From Terriglobia bacterium (GTDB lineage Bacteria > Acidobacteriota > Terriglobia > Acidiferrales > UBA7541): 50,045 bases of DNA. Positions 1-6,979 of this stretch are shown in pieces (the first letter of the stretch is position 1; the number at the start of each line of letters is the position of its first letter). The position numbers and the translations under genes were made by a program. The stretch spans positions 1 to 50,045 of the forward strand of contig JAIQFB010000011.1 of assembly GCA_020073485.1 (NCBI GenBank), given 5' to 3'. The notes under the pieces are model-generated. The model did no database searches. It had not been told where the DNA came from and worked only from the letters and a program-made list of their open reading frames with translations.

Positions 1-406
1 GAAAACCCAAGGTGGAACGCCCGCCGCTCGATCCATGCCCCGAAAAATCGATGAGCAACACGTTGTACTGATGATCCTGCAGGGCCGAAGCCAGCGTGAG
101 CAACTCTCCGCGGCTCGATTCGTAGCCCGGGCAAAGAATCACGGCAGGAGCGGATTTCAGGCCGGGGAAAAACCAGCCGTCGCGCTGCCCTTCGCCGGGC
201 ACGCTGTACGGCATGACCAGCGGATGCCCCGGAAAATTCTGCAGATCGATTTCGGAGTGGCTTCGGGCGGGCATCGTGATCCGGTAAACCACGTACCCGG
301 AAATCGCCGCGGCCGCCAGGAATCCGAAGAAAGCGAGCGCCAAAATGGCGATCACCAGCTTGGAGTACCATGCCGTGGGATATCGCAGCTGGGAAAGGAA
401 GCCCAT
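1..406 (-). CDS. alpha/beta hydrolase, membrane-anchored, cut by window start
   Basis: Read on the minus strand from the ATG at 404-406, this frame runs open to the window edge, so only the N-terminal 135 residues are visible. Residues 18-41 form one hydrophobic segment (LVIAILALAFFGFLAAAAIS), probably a signal anchor. After it come strands typical of an alpha/beta hydrolase: APAVILCPGYESSRGE resembles the oxyanion-hole region, and VLLIDFSGHGSSGGRS the strand-4 region with its DxxGHGxS turn. The catalytic serine would lie beyond the edge. It probably acts on an ester or peptide at the periplasmic face; the substrate cannot be told. No clear ribosome binding site precedes the ATG, and an in-frame TTG lies nine codons upstream. 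It is divergent from the acetyltransferase gene. Confidence 0.8.
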   Translation of the reverse strand, partial: MGFLSQLRYPTAWYSKLVIAILALAFFGFLAAAAISGYVVYRITMPARSHSEIDLQNFPGHPLVMPYSVPGEGQRDGWFFPGLKSAPAVILCPGYESSRGELLTLASALQDHQYNVLLIDFSGHGSSGGRSTLGF

Positions 407-614
407 GCGTTCGATGTTGTGGCCAGCGGGCAAAGCTGCGCCCAGCCGGTTCAAACGCTGGGGCGGACAACGCTACGCTCGGCTGGCGAATCTTAACACA
501 ATTGATCAACCCCCAAGGGCGGCCGATCGGACCAATGTTTCTGAACTACACGGGGTCGTCACTATGGTAAAAAGGGTTATGTGCGCCGCGACCCAGAGGC
601 TGGAGACCTTCCCC

Positions 615-1580
615 ATGCAGATGGTTGATCTGCGCCAGCTGTCCTCCCGGCAACTCGAGCCTTTGCTGGCCGAAGAGGCCAAACAATGGAAGCAAGAGCT
701 GCGCTGGGACTATCAAGCGTCGATCGAACTGATCAAGAAATTCGTGGACGCGCGGTCACTCACCGGGTCGGCCATCCTGGAAAACGGGCGCCCGGTCGGT
801 TACGCGTTTTATGTTCTGGAAGAGCACAAAGGGCTGGTGGGCGGTCTGTTCGTCTCGCCGCGCTACTCGCAGCAAGAGTTGAGCCACCGCCTGCTCACCG
901 ACACGCTCACCACGCTGAGCGGGATCCCAAAACTCGATCGCGTGGAAGCGCAGCTGATTCCCTTCGGATATGCACTCGACTCGGTCCTTACCGACTACGG
1001 ATTTCGCCTCTATCAGCGCCAATTCATGATCGCGCCGCTGGCGCCGGCCCAAGACATGCAGGCCATCGACGTGCTGCCCGGGCTGATTCGCGAGGGACCG
1101 GGCGAGGGGTTGATCCTCGATCGCTGGGATCACCGCCATTTTGAGTCCTGCGCGCGATTGATTCAGCTGTCCTATGCCAATCACGTCGACGGCGAAATCA
1201 ACGACCAGTACCGCAGCGAATCTGGCGCGCTGCGCTTCCTGAAAAACATCATCATTCTGCCCGGCTGCGGCCAGTTCCAGCCCGAAGCCTCCTTCGTGCT
1301 CCGCCCACCTCATTCCAACTATCTTGCCGGAGTCGTTTTGACCTCCCGCGTTTCCGAGGGCGTGGGCCATACCACGCAAATCTGCGCCATGCCCGGGTAC
1401 CAGGGCCGCGGCTTGGGACGCCGCCTCATGGAAGCCTCCATGCAAGCGCTGCGTGTGCGCCGCTTCACCACCGTTTCGCTAACCGTCACCTCCGGCAACG
1501 CCCGCGCCGTACACCTGTACGAAAAACTTGGATTCGCCACCGTAAAAAAATTCGCCGCCGGTGTCTGGACCTCGCACTGA
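615..1580 (+). CDS. GNAT family N-acetyltransferase, probably two-domain
   Basis: A 321-residue protein. The C-terminal half carries the GNAT acetyl-CoA binding motif A, GYQGRGLGRRLM, near residues 260-272, followed by the usual SGNARAVHLYEKLGF motif B. The N-terminal half (about 20-150) has a weaker GNAT-like pattern (GRPVGYAFYV...GLVGGLFVSPRY), so this looks like a tandem GNAT protein with one well-kept active domain. The start at 615 was chosen because GGAG lies nine bases upstream. An in-frame ATG at 564 lacks such a site, and the longer reading frame upstream overlaps the promoter and start of the divergent hydrolase. Known GNAT enzymes move an acetyl group from acetyl-CoA to an amine; the acceptor is not evident here. 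Confidence 0.85.
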   Translation: MQMVDLRQLSSRQLEPLLAEEAKQWKQELRWDYQASIELIKKFVDARSLTGSAILENGRPVGYAFYVLEEHKGLVGGLFVSPRYSQQELSHRLLTDTLTTLSGIPKLDRVEAQLIPFGYALDSVLTDYGFRLYQRQFMIAPLAPAQDMQAIDVLPGLIREGPGEGLILDRWDHRHFESCARLIQLSYANHVDGEINDQYRSESGALRFLKNIIILPGCGQFQPEASFVLRPPHSNYLAGVVLTSRVSEGVGHTTQICAMPGYQGRGLGRRLMEASMQALRVRRFTTVSLTVTSGNARAVHLYEKLGFATVKKFAAGVWTSH

Positions 1581-1658
1581 TCGTTGGGGCGCTACTCTTT
1601 CTCTTTTTAAGCAAATGAGCCGCAAGATGGCAGGTGACCCGTGTAGGGTGTTGAGGAC

Positions 1659-1707
1659 AGGTGGTAGGTGGTAGGTGGTGGGTGGTAGGTGGTAGGTGGC
1701 AGGTGGC
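1659..1707. repeat. heptamer tandem repeat, 7 units
   Basis: Seven head-to-tail copies of AGGTGGT, with single-base changes in units 4, 6 and 7, between the acetyltransferase and the next gene. No coding frame spans it. It looks like a small variable-number repeat. Confidence 0.9.
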
Positions 1708-1750
1708 GGTTTTAGGGTTTAGCTTTTAGGTCTTCAATTTCAAATCTCAA

Positions 1751-1766
1751 ATTTCAAATTTGAAAT
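1751..1766. repeat. AT-rich palindrome ATTTCAAATTTGAAAT, copy 1
   Basis: A perfect 16-base palindrome embedded in further CAAAT/ATTTG words. The same 16 bases recur at 35573-35588, also between genes, so it is a dispersed repeat rather than a local operator. In this GC-rich background it stands out by composition. Confidence 0.8.
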
Positions 1767-1814
1767 CTCCTCCCCTGCCCGGTGACATCCCGGAAACTTC
1801 CCGCTTCGCAACCC

Positions 1815-1844
1815 TTGCCGACCGATTCCGCCCTTTGCCATACT
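1815..1844 (+). promoter_or_regulatory. possible promoter, nearly leaderless, for the PsbP-like gene
   Basis: TTGCCG (1815-1820), an 18-base spacer, then CATACT (1839-1844) seven bases before the ATG. Transcription would begin at or next to the start codon, which fits the lack of a ribosome binding site. Inferred from pattern only. Confidence 0.3.
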
Positions 1845-1851
1845 TGCTTTC

Positions 1852-2865
1852 ATGCGTGATCGCGCAATCACCAAACTGGCCCTTCTGGCCGTTCTATTCT
1901 CCGCCTCCGCGGCCCGCGCCGATGAAATTCGCCTGAAAGACGGCACGAAAATCACCGGCACCATCGTGGGCTTTGAAAACGATTCGTTCCGCGTCGAAAC
2001 CTCCTACGGGTTCGCGCTGATCCTGAAAGACAAAGTCGCGGACATCAATATTTCCGCGCCCAAGAAGGAATCCGACCCGAAAGCAAAATCCAGCACGCCG
2101 TCCGCACCTCCTTCCGCCGCGCCGCTTCCGCCCGCGCCGCCTCCCGCCGCTGGGCCGGAACTCGAACCCGCAGTCGAAAAAGAGTCCGCCTCCGCGGGAA
2201 AGACCGCGCCAGAATCAAGAGACGCCGCGAAAGTTTCGCCGAAGGCTGTGCCGAAAGACCGGCCCAAGCCCGTGCCAAGCCTTTCCCCCGCGGTTGCAAA
2301 AAGCGACGCCGCCCCGCCCAAGACAGTCGCCGCAGCCGCCCTGGCCCCCGCCCCCCCGCCCACACCTCCCCCGCCGCCAGAACCTCCCGTGATTCGCGAT
2401 GAAATCCGCGGGAACGTCTACGCGAATCTCACCTACGGCTTCCAGATGTTCAAGCCGCCCAGCTGGGACTTGATTCCCGAGGCGCGCAAGGCTCTGCCCG
2501 ACGCCATCGCCGCGATGGGGACGTACGATCAAACGACATTGTTGGTGATCGGCCGGGAACACACCAAGGATTCCCTGGATTCGCATGCCGCCTCCACCGC
2601 AAAAGCGCTCAGCGGCGTTTATGAAAATTACCGCCTGATCTCGAACAAGCATGTGACCATCGCCGGACTTCCCGCGGTCGAGCAGCATTCCCGCGGCACT
2701 GCCGACGGCCGCGACTGGTCGGTCACCCTGCTGACCCTGTTGCGCGGCAGCGACGCCTTCACCCTGCTCGGCATGACCTGGGCCGACTCCGACCTCATCC
2801 AGGTTCAGGAAAACGTAATCGCGAAAACCGTAAACAGCCTGACGTTTGCCGCCCAGCAACCGTAG
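1852..2865 (+). CDS. secreted protein with SH3-like N-terminus, proline-rich linker and PsbP/DUF1795-like C-terminus
   Basis: A 337-residue protein with a signal peptide at residues 1-23 (cut after ARA). Residues 24-68 read as a small beta domain (IRLKDGTKITGTIVGF) of the kind found in secreted acidobacterial and planctomycete proteins. A low-complexity Pro/Ala/Lys linker covers about 70-180. The C-terminal 150 residues (from YANLTYGFQMFKPPSWDLIP) resemble the PsbP/DcrB-like fold with its 'Y.F..P..W' opening. Function unknown; probably an exported binding or cell-surface protein. The stop codon TAG lies inside a dispersed palindromic repeat (GTAGGACAGGC). No ribosome binding site is seen before the ATG. 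Confidence 0.8.
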   Translation: MRDRAITKLALLAVLFSASAARADEIRLKDGTKITGTIVGFENDSFRVETSYGFALILKDKVADINISAPKKESDPKAKSSTPSAPPSAAPLPPAPPPAAGPELEPAVEKESASAGKTAPESRDAAKVSPKAVPKDRPKPVPSLSPAVAKSDAAPPKTVAAAALAPAPPPTPPPPPEPPVIRDEIRGNVYANLTYGFQMFKPPSWDLIPEARKALPDAIAAMGTYDQTTLLVIGREHTKDSLDSHAASTAKALSGVYENYRLISNKHVTIAGLPAVEQHSRGTADGRDWSVTLLTLLRGSDAFTLLGMTWADSDLIQVQENVIAKTVNSLTFAAQQP

Positions 2866-3121
2866 GACAGGCTTCAGCCTGTCTTCCTTTCCCAATTTGT
2901 GAGGTGAGAAAATCGGAAGTGTGTATTCAAGCGGGATTATCTAAATTCAAAAACCAGACTGGTTAAACTATCTATGAAATAAAACAAAAACCGTCATTCC
3001 GAGGCGCGTTTTTCGCCGAGGAATCCCTCTTTCGTCGGACTTAAATCGAAGAGGGATTCCTCGCTTCGCTTGGAATGACGGGAAAAGAGGATTTTTCGGC
3101 AGCCTTTAAAGCCTGTCCTAC
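2862..3121. repeat. GTAGGACAGGC inverted pair bracketing an intergenic region
   Basis: GTAGGACAGGC at 2862-2872, continuing into its own short hairpin (AGGCTTCAGCCT), is matched by its reverse complement at 3111-3121. The two arms bracket the whole gap between two converging genes and carry the stop codons of both: TAG at 2863-2865 on the plus strand and at 3118-3120 on the minus strand. A related pair lies at 27195-27275. It may act as a two-way terminator; that is inference. Confidence 0.7.
2992..3080. repeat. long hairpin repeat CGTCATTCC...GGAATGACG, copy 1
   Basis: Arms CGTCATTCC and GGAATGACG close an imperfect hairpin of about 89 bases, with inner arms GAGGAATCCCTC and GAGGGATTCCTC. 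A second copy lies at 11373-11453. The arms are conserved and the loop is not, as in REP/BIME-like or small non-autonomous mobile elements. Confidence 0.85.
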
Positions 3122-4137
3122 AAAACCTCAACACCCACCGTGTGATATCCGGTCGCCCCATCGGGCCATTCGCCCGACTTCGACGCCGTCTGCAGCTTGC
3201 CGTTGGCGTCGGTGGCGCGCACCTGAATTTCGTGTTTGCCGCGCGGAGGATTCGCCCACACGTAGCGCCAAAACGCCCACACCTGCGACGGCATGGGATT
3301 GCTGAAAATCTGGCATGGGCTCCACGAGCCGCCGCCGTCGGTGGAAATTTCCACTTTCGCGACGCCCACGTTGTTCGTCACGGCCCATCCGGAAACCACG
3401 AAGCTCTGCCCGGCAATCTGCGCTTTCTCGCGCGGGTCGTCGATCACCGACTGCAGTTGCCGCTCGCCCGTGTTTGACCATCCCATCCATTCCCAGTAGC
3501 CCAGGTGATCCTTGTCCACCAGCTCGATGCGCGTCAGCCACTTCGGCATCTTCATTCCGTAAATCCCCGGCATCAGCACGCGCAACGGAAATCCGTGAAT
3601 GCGATTCAGCGGCTCACCGTCCATGTCGTACGCCAGAAAATTCCCGTCGCGCATCAGCCGCTCGATCTTGTGCCCGGTCGTGTAGCCCTCGGCCGCGTAC
3701 AGGATCGCGTACTTCGCGTTCGCCTTCAGCGCGGCCCGTTCCAGCAGCGGCCGCAGCAGCGTCCCGCGCCAGTCAGCCGTGTCGATCAGGCCGCCGGCAA
3801 TTTCATTGGAAATGCATTCCAGGGTGAGCGTGGTCTCATACGGCGTGAGCTTCCGGATATCGTCGTAATCGAAATGCAGCGGCTCATCCACCAGCCCGTC
3901 AATCGTCAGCGACCATTTGTTCACATCGACGGAAGGCTCGCCGTGCGACGACGTGATGTAGAACTGGTCCACCGGAGCAATCGCCCGCAGCGCCGCCTCC
4001 GGCCCGAATTCCTCATAATCCTTAACGCCAACGCGCAGCCCTCCAAAACCGTAGGACAGCGAACGGTACACAGCATACGGCAGCAGGATCCCCAGCCCCG
4101 CTCCCCCGGCAATCGAAATGAATCTGCGTCGGTCCAT
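3118..4137 (-). CDS. sulfite-oxidase-like molybdopterin oxidoreductase, exported
   Basis: A 339-residue protein starting MDRRRFISIAGG, a twin-arginine-type export signal with a hydrophobic stretch at residues 7-24. The catalytic Moco domain follows (about 55-210), with TLTLECISNEIAGG; Cys108 sits where the sulfite oxidase family places its molybdenum ligand. GFPLRVLMPGIYGMKMPKW is also typical. Residues 235-339 resemble the Moco dimerisation domain (VSGWAV...VEISTDGGGSW). No heme or b-type cytochrome partner is nearby, so electron acceptor and substrate are unknown. Sulfite dehydrogenase and the YedY/MsrP type are both possible; the dimerisation domain argues against MsrP. AGGA lies upstream of the ATG. 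The stop codon lies in the GTAGGACAGGC repeat. Confidence 0.88.
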   Translation of the reverse strand: MDRRRFISIAGGAGLGILLPYAVYRSLSYGFGGLRVGVKDYEEFGPEAALRAIAPVDQFYITSSHGEPSVDVNKWSLTIDGLVDEPLHFDYDDIRKLTPYETTLTLECISNEIAGGLIDTADWRGTLLRPLLERAALKANAKYAILYAAEGYTTGHKIERLMRDGNFLAYDMDGEPLNRIHGFPLRVLMPGIYGMKMPKWLTRIELVDKDHLGYWEWMGWSNTGERQLQSVIDDPREKAQIAGQSFVVSGWAVTNNVGVAKVEISTDGGGSWSPCQIFSNPMPSQVWAFWRYVWANPPRGKHEIQVRATDANGKLQTASKSGEWPDGATGYHTVGVEVL

Positions 4138-4170
4138 GTGGGTTTTCCTGACTGTACCACTACACGGGTG

Positions 4171-4190
4171 CGGGCTCTACTTGGAGCCCG
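4171..4190. repeat. GGGCTC/GAGCCC hairpin, copy 1
   Basis: CGGGCTC and GAGCCCG arms around a six-base loop. The same stem with a different six-base loop occurs at 11171-11190 and 34126-34145, each time just upstream of a minus-strand gene. Confidence 0.75.
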
Positions 4191-4283
4191 CCTCTACTTA
4201 GATGCTGCGGAGGAATGGCGGGTTCGGATGAGGTAGTAAGCTGGGGTGAATTTAGAATTCTATATCTGATCTGAAGTCGCATA

Positions 4284-4289
4284 TATAAT
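4284..4289 (+). promoter_or_regulatory. -10 box TATAAT for a predicted leaderless gene
   Basis: A perfect TATAAT ends eight bases before the ATG at 4298, so the first transcribed base should fall at or beside the start codon. No ribosome binding site is present. No good -35 box is visible at normal spacing. Confidence 0.5.
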
Positions 4290-4297
4290 CTTTCAGT

Positions 4298-5407
4298 ATG
4301 TGGCATTCCTTTTTGCATCTGCTGGGGCAAGCTTTCTCACTTTCGCTTGGATACATGGGCACCAGCGCGCTTGCAGTGATCGCAGGCTTGGGACTTTTCG
4401 CCCTCAAAGAGATTCGGACCTATAGCAAACATGGATGGGAAGCCTTGAAATCTCATTGGGCTGGGGACGCCGGATTTGGCATTCTGCTTACGGCAGGGCT
4501 GTGGTCGTGTCTCTTCGTTTGGTGTTTGGCAAAGGTCGTATATCAGGATCATGAAGCGTTAATCGCCAGACTCAAAATAGTTTCTCAAACTCCAGTAGTA
4601 GAATCCAACATCGACGCCAAACGCATTCAGGAGGTTCGTAGTGGACTGGCGGAACTGATCAGGCGCGGCATCGCGATTAGGGACCGGGCAATCCGGAATC
4701 AACTCGACCCCGCTGTCATTTCAAGCTGGCGGAAATGGAGGGGGGAAGCAGATCGCTTCCTTGTGGAGAACCTAGATACGGCAGATGCGGAAACATTCAG
4801 GTCATATAACATTGATTCATCCCCGTTAACAGAAACAATCATGGCCGAGATTACTGATTTGGAACAGATTATTAATCGACAACAGGTTCCAATGGAGCCC
4901 AACAAGACTGCACCTGTGACCGCCCTTCAAAGGCCTTCACCGAAAACACCACCTGTGCAAATAAACAACACTCCTAGCGGGATTGCTATCGGCGGCGGAA
5001 CTGTAACGAATCCAACGGTGAACAATTTCGGACCTCTTAACAGACGCTTAAATCAAAAGCAAACCGTGGATCTAGAATCATCCGCGCGAAGCGCTTGTTC
5101 GACGCTTGGATTGATTAATGTCACTGCGTCCAATGGAAATCAAGAAGCGCAACGTTACGCACTTGATTTCGTGAATGCACTTAAAGGTGGGGGCTGTAAG
5201 GCGGACCTATCTTTGCCGATACCCGGTCTCACCCCGGACGTAACTGGAGTTGGCATAGGTGTCAGAGACATGAATAACATCGATCCCATAGCGCAGGCCC
5301 TGAAAAGGATACTTTCAGATGCCAAGGTGCAGTTTTACATTGCTCCAATGAAACCAGATTTCTTTCGGGATGAACAGACTGTGCTTGTTATTGGGGCAAG
5401 AGAATAG
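4298..5407 (+). CDS. two-TM protein of unknown function with a TVTNPTVNNFG linker
   Basis: A 369-residue protein I cannot assign. Residues 17-36 and 60-81 are hydrophobic and probably span the membrane. A charged, likely helical region follows (about 85-200). Near residues 222-250 comes a Gly/Asn-rich linker, GIAIGGGTVTNPTVNNFG, and then a compact domain of about 115 residues with two cysteines (SACSTLG, GGGCKAD) and a basic-hydrophobic end (FFRDEQTVLVIGARE). Base composition is clearly more AT-rich than the flanking genes, and codons such as AAT, ATT and TTA are frequent, which suggests a recent arrival. The ATG sits eight bases after a TATAAT box with no ribosome binding site, so the mRNA is probably leaderless. 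It stands alone, with no operon partner on the plus strand. Confidence 0.75.
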   Translation: MWHSFLHLLGQAFSLSLGYMGTSALAVIAGLGLFALKEIRTYSKHGWEALKSHWAGDAGFGILLTAGLWSCLFVWCLAKVVYQDHEALIARLKIVSQTPVVESNIDAKRIQEVRSGLAELIRRGIAIRDRAIRNQLDPAVISSWRKWRGEADRFLVENLDTADAETFRSYNIDSSPLTETIMAEITDLEQIINRQQVPMEPNKTAPVTALQRPSPKTPPVQINNTPSGIAIGGGTVTNPTVNNFGPLNRRLNQKQTVDLESSARSACSTLGLINVTASNGNQEAQRYALDFVNALKGGGCKADLSLPIPGLTPDVTGVGIGVRDMNNIDPIAQALKRILSDAKVQFYIAPMKPDFFRDEQTVLVIGARE

Positions 5408-5437
5408 GAATCTAATCGTCCGAGAGTGCCTGTGCTA

Positions 5438-6853
5438 CTAAAACTTCGTAACCTCGGAAAAATTGAAATTCCGCACCTTCATCGGCGGCACAACCATCTC
5501 GAACGACTCTTCCCCTGAGGCGCGCACTGATGGGCCGAGCATCTCGACATTGGAAAGCATTTCCAAAATGCCCTGATTGAACCGGAAATTGCGAATACCG
5601 CCGGCGACTTTGCCGTCCTGCACGAGAAACGTTCCATCGCGCGTCATGCCGGTGAGGACCTTTTCGTAGGGGTCCACATCGCGGATGTACCACACGCGCG
5701 TGACCAGGATGCCGCGATCGGTCGAGCGCACCATTTCGTCCACTGACGAATTGCCCCCGCCGAAGACCAGGTTCATGGGCGCTTCGCCCATGTCGTTGGG
5801 CAGGGAAAAACCGTGGCCGGTGGGCTTGGCCTTCATTTTCCTGGCCGTGGCGCGCGAATAGACAAGATTTTTCGGCACGCCTTTGTCGACCAGCAGGATT
5901 TTCTGGCGCGGAACGCCTTCGCCGTCGTAGGGCGCGCCGGATTGCAGAGGGTGAAAGACGTCGTCATGCAACGTAATGTTTTCGCCCAGGATTTTCTTCC
6001 CCATGCGTTTGTTGAAGCACGAGCGCTGGTCCGAGACTGACGTGCCCGCGAAATCGTAAAAGAGGAATCCGACCAGATCGAGCACCGCGGAGGGCTCGAG
6101 GATCACCGTCCAGCGCCCGGGCGCGGCTGCCGTCGGTTTGCGCGAGGCGGCGGATTTTTCGCTGGCGCTGCGGGCGAGAGCGATGGGATCGAGGCTGCTG
6201 AGATCGGGCGAATTCGCCTTGGCCCAGCCGGAGGAATCGGGTTCCAGAATGGTGATGGAAAATTCAGCACGCGTCTGGCGGTGCGACGCGAAGAGGCCCC
6301 TAGTATTCGCAATCGCCGATTGCGTGACGCCGGTCGAGAAAACTCCGGCGGCGGTTTGCTTGTTTTTCTCGGCCATTTCCGCGACGCGGGCGACGGCGCG
6401 AGCACGATCGGCGGGCGTGGCATAGGCCGTATTCTCGAAATAGCGCGACACCTTGCCGTATTTTTGCGGCCCGGGCATCGGCAGCAGGTCGGGATTGCGC
6501 GGCTGGCTGCGCGCCAGCGTTTTAGACGTGGCCACGACGCGGCGCAGCGATTCGTCGTCGGTCTTGTTCGTGGTCGCGCGCGCCGTGCGGCCATCGAGCA
6601 CGGTGCGCACCGAAACGTTGAGCACCTGCTCGGCGACATTCTGGTGAATCGTGTTGTTGGCAAATCGTGTCAACGCGTCCGACACAACGCCGATTTCGAC
6701 TTCGGTCTCATCCGCGTCGCTGAATTTGAAGATTTTCCCGGCGATCCGCCGCATCTCGGCTTCGGAGAGCAAGTGCAATCCGGCAACTGCGGCGCCGGAT
6801 TTCCGCGCCGCAGCAGAACGTCGATTTGTCGTTTTGTGAATGCGTGTCTTCAC
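5438..6853 (-). CDS. pmbA: TldE/PmbA-type metalloprotease subunit
   Basis: The protein matches the TldE (PmbA) half of the TldD/TldE heterodimer, a zinc protease that degrades unfolded peptides and matures some modified peptides. Typical stretches include GKKILGENITLHDD, SGAPYDGEGVPRQK and GLFAS in the middle domain. It lacks the HExxxH of TldD, as expected for TldE. The GTG at 6853 gives 471 residues. An in-frame start at 6955 exists, but the extra residues would be coded by a palindromic repeat (6895-6968), so I prefer the shorter form; a TTG four codons upstream is also possible. The tldD gene lies directly upstream on the same strand, separated only by the repeat. Confidence 0.88.
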   Translation of the reverse strand: MKTRIHKTTNRRSAAARKSGAAVAGLHLLSEAEMRRIAGKIFKFSDADETEVEIGVVSDALTRFANNTIHQNVAEQVLNVSVRTVLDGRTARATTNKTDDESLRRVVATSKTLARSQPRNPDLLPMPGPQKYGKVSRYFENTAYATPADRARAVARVAEMAEKNKQTAAGVFSTGVTQSAIANTRGLFASHRQTRAEFSITILEPDSSGWAKANSPDLSSLDPIALARSASEKSAASRKPTAAAPGRWTVILEPSAVLDLVGFLFYDFAGTSVSDQRSCFNKRMGKKILGENITLHDDVFHPLQSGAPYDGEGVPRQKILLVDKGVPKNLVYSRATARKMKAKPTGHGFSLPNDMGEAPMNLVFGGGNSSVDEMVRSTDRGILVTRVWYIRDVDPYEKVLTGMTRDGTFLVQDGKVAGGIRNFRFNQGILEMLSNVEMLGPSVRASGEESFEMVVPPMKVRNFNFSEVTKF

Positions 6854-6894
6854 AAGATTTCTCAACTCATTGAGTGGAACAGGTTCTAGTGGCG

Positions 6895-6968
6895 CAGGCT
6901 TTAGCCTGTGGGGGTTGGTCCTTGCACGCTTGACCTTGCCTCTTCTAACCCCCACAGGCTAAAGCCTG
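6895..6968. repeat. CAGGCTTTAGCCTG long inverted repeat
   Basis: A 22-base arm (6895-6916) and its exact reverse complement (6947-6968) around a 30-base loop. Each arm also contains a small palindrome (AGGCTTTAGCCT). It lies between tldD and tldE and could form a strong hairpin in their transcript. Confidence 0.85.
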
Positions 6969-6979
6969 TGCTACCAAAT

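Noticed and set aside
1659-1707. CRISPR-like array
   Set aside because: The units are seven bases and contiguous, with no spacers; it is a simple tandem repeat.
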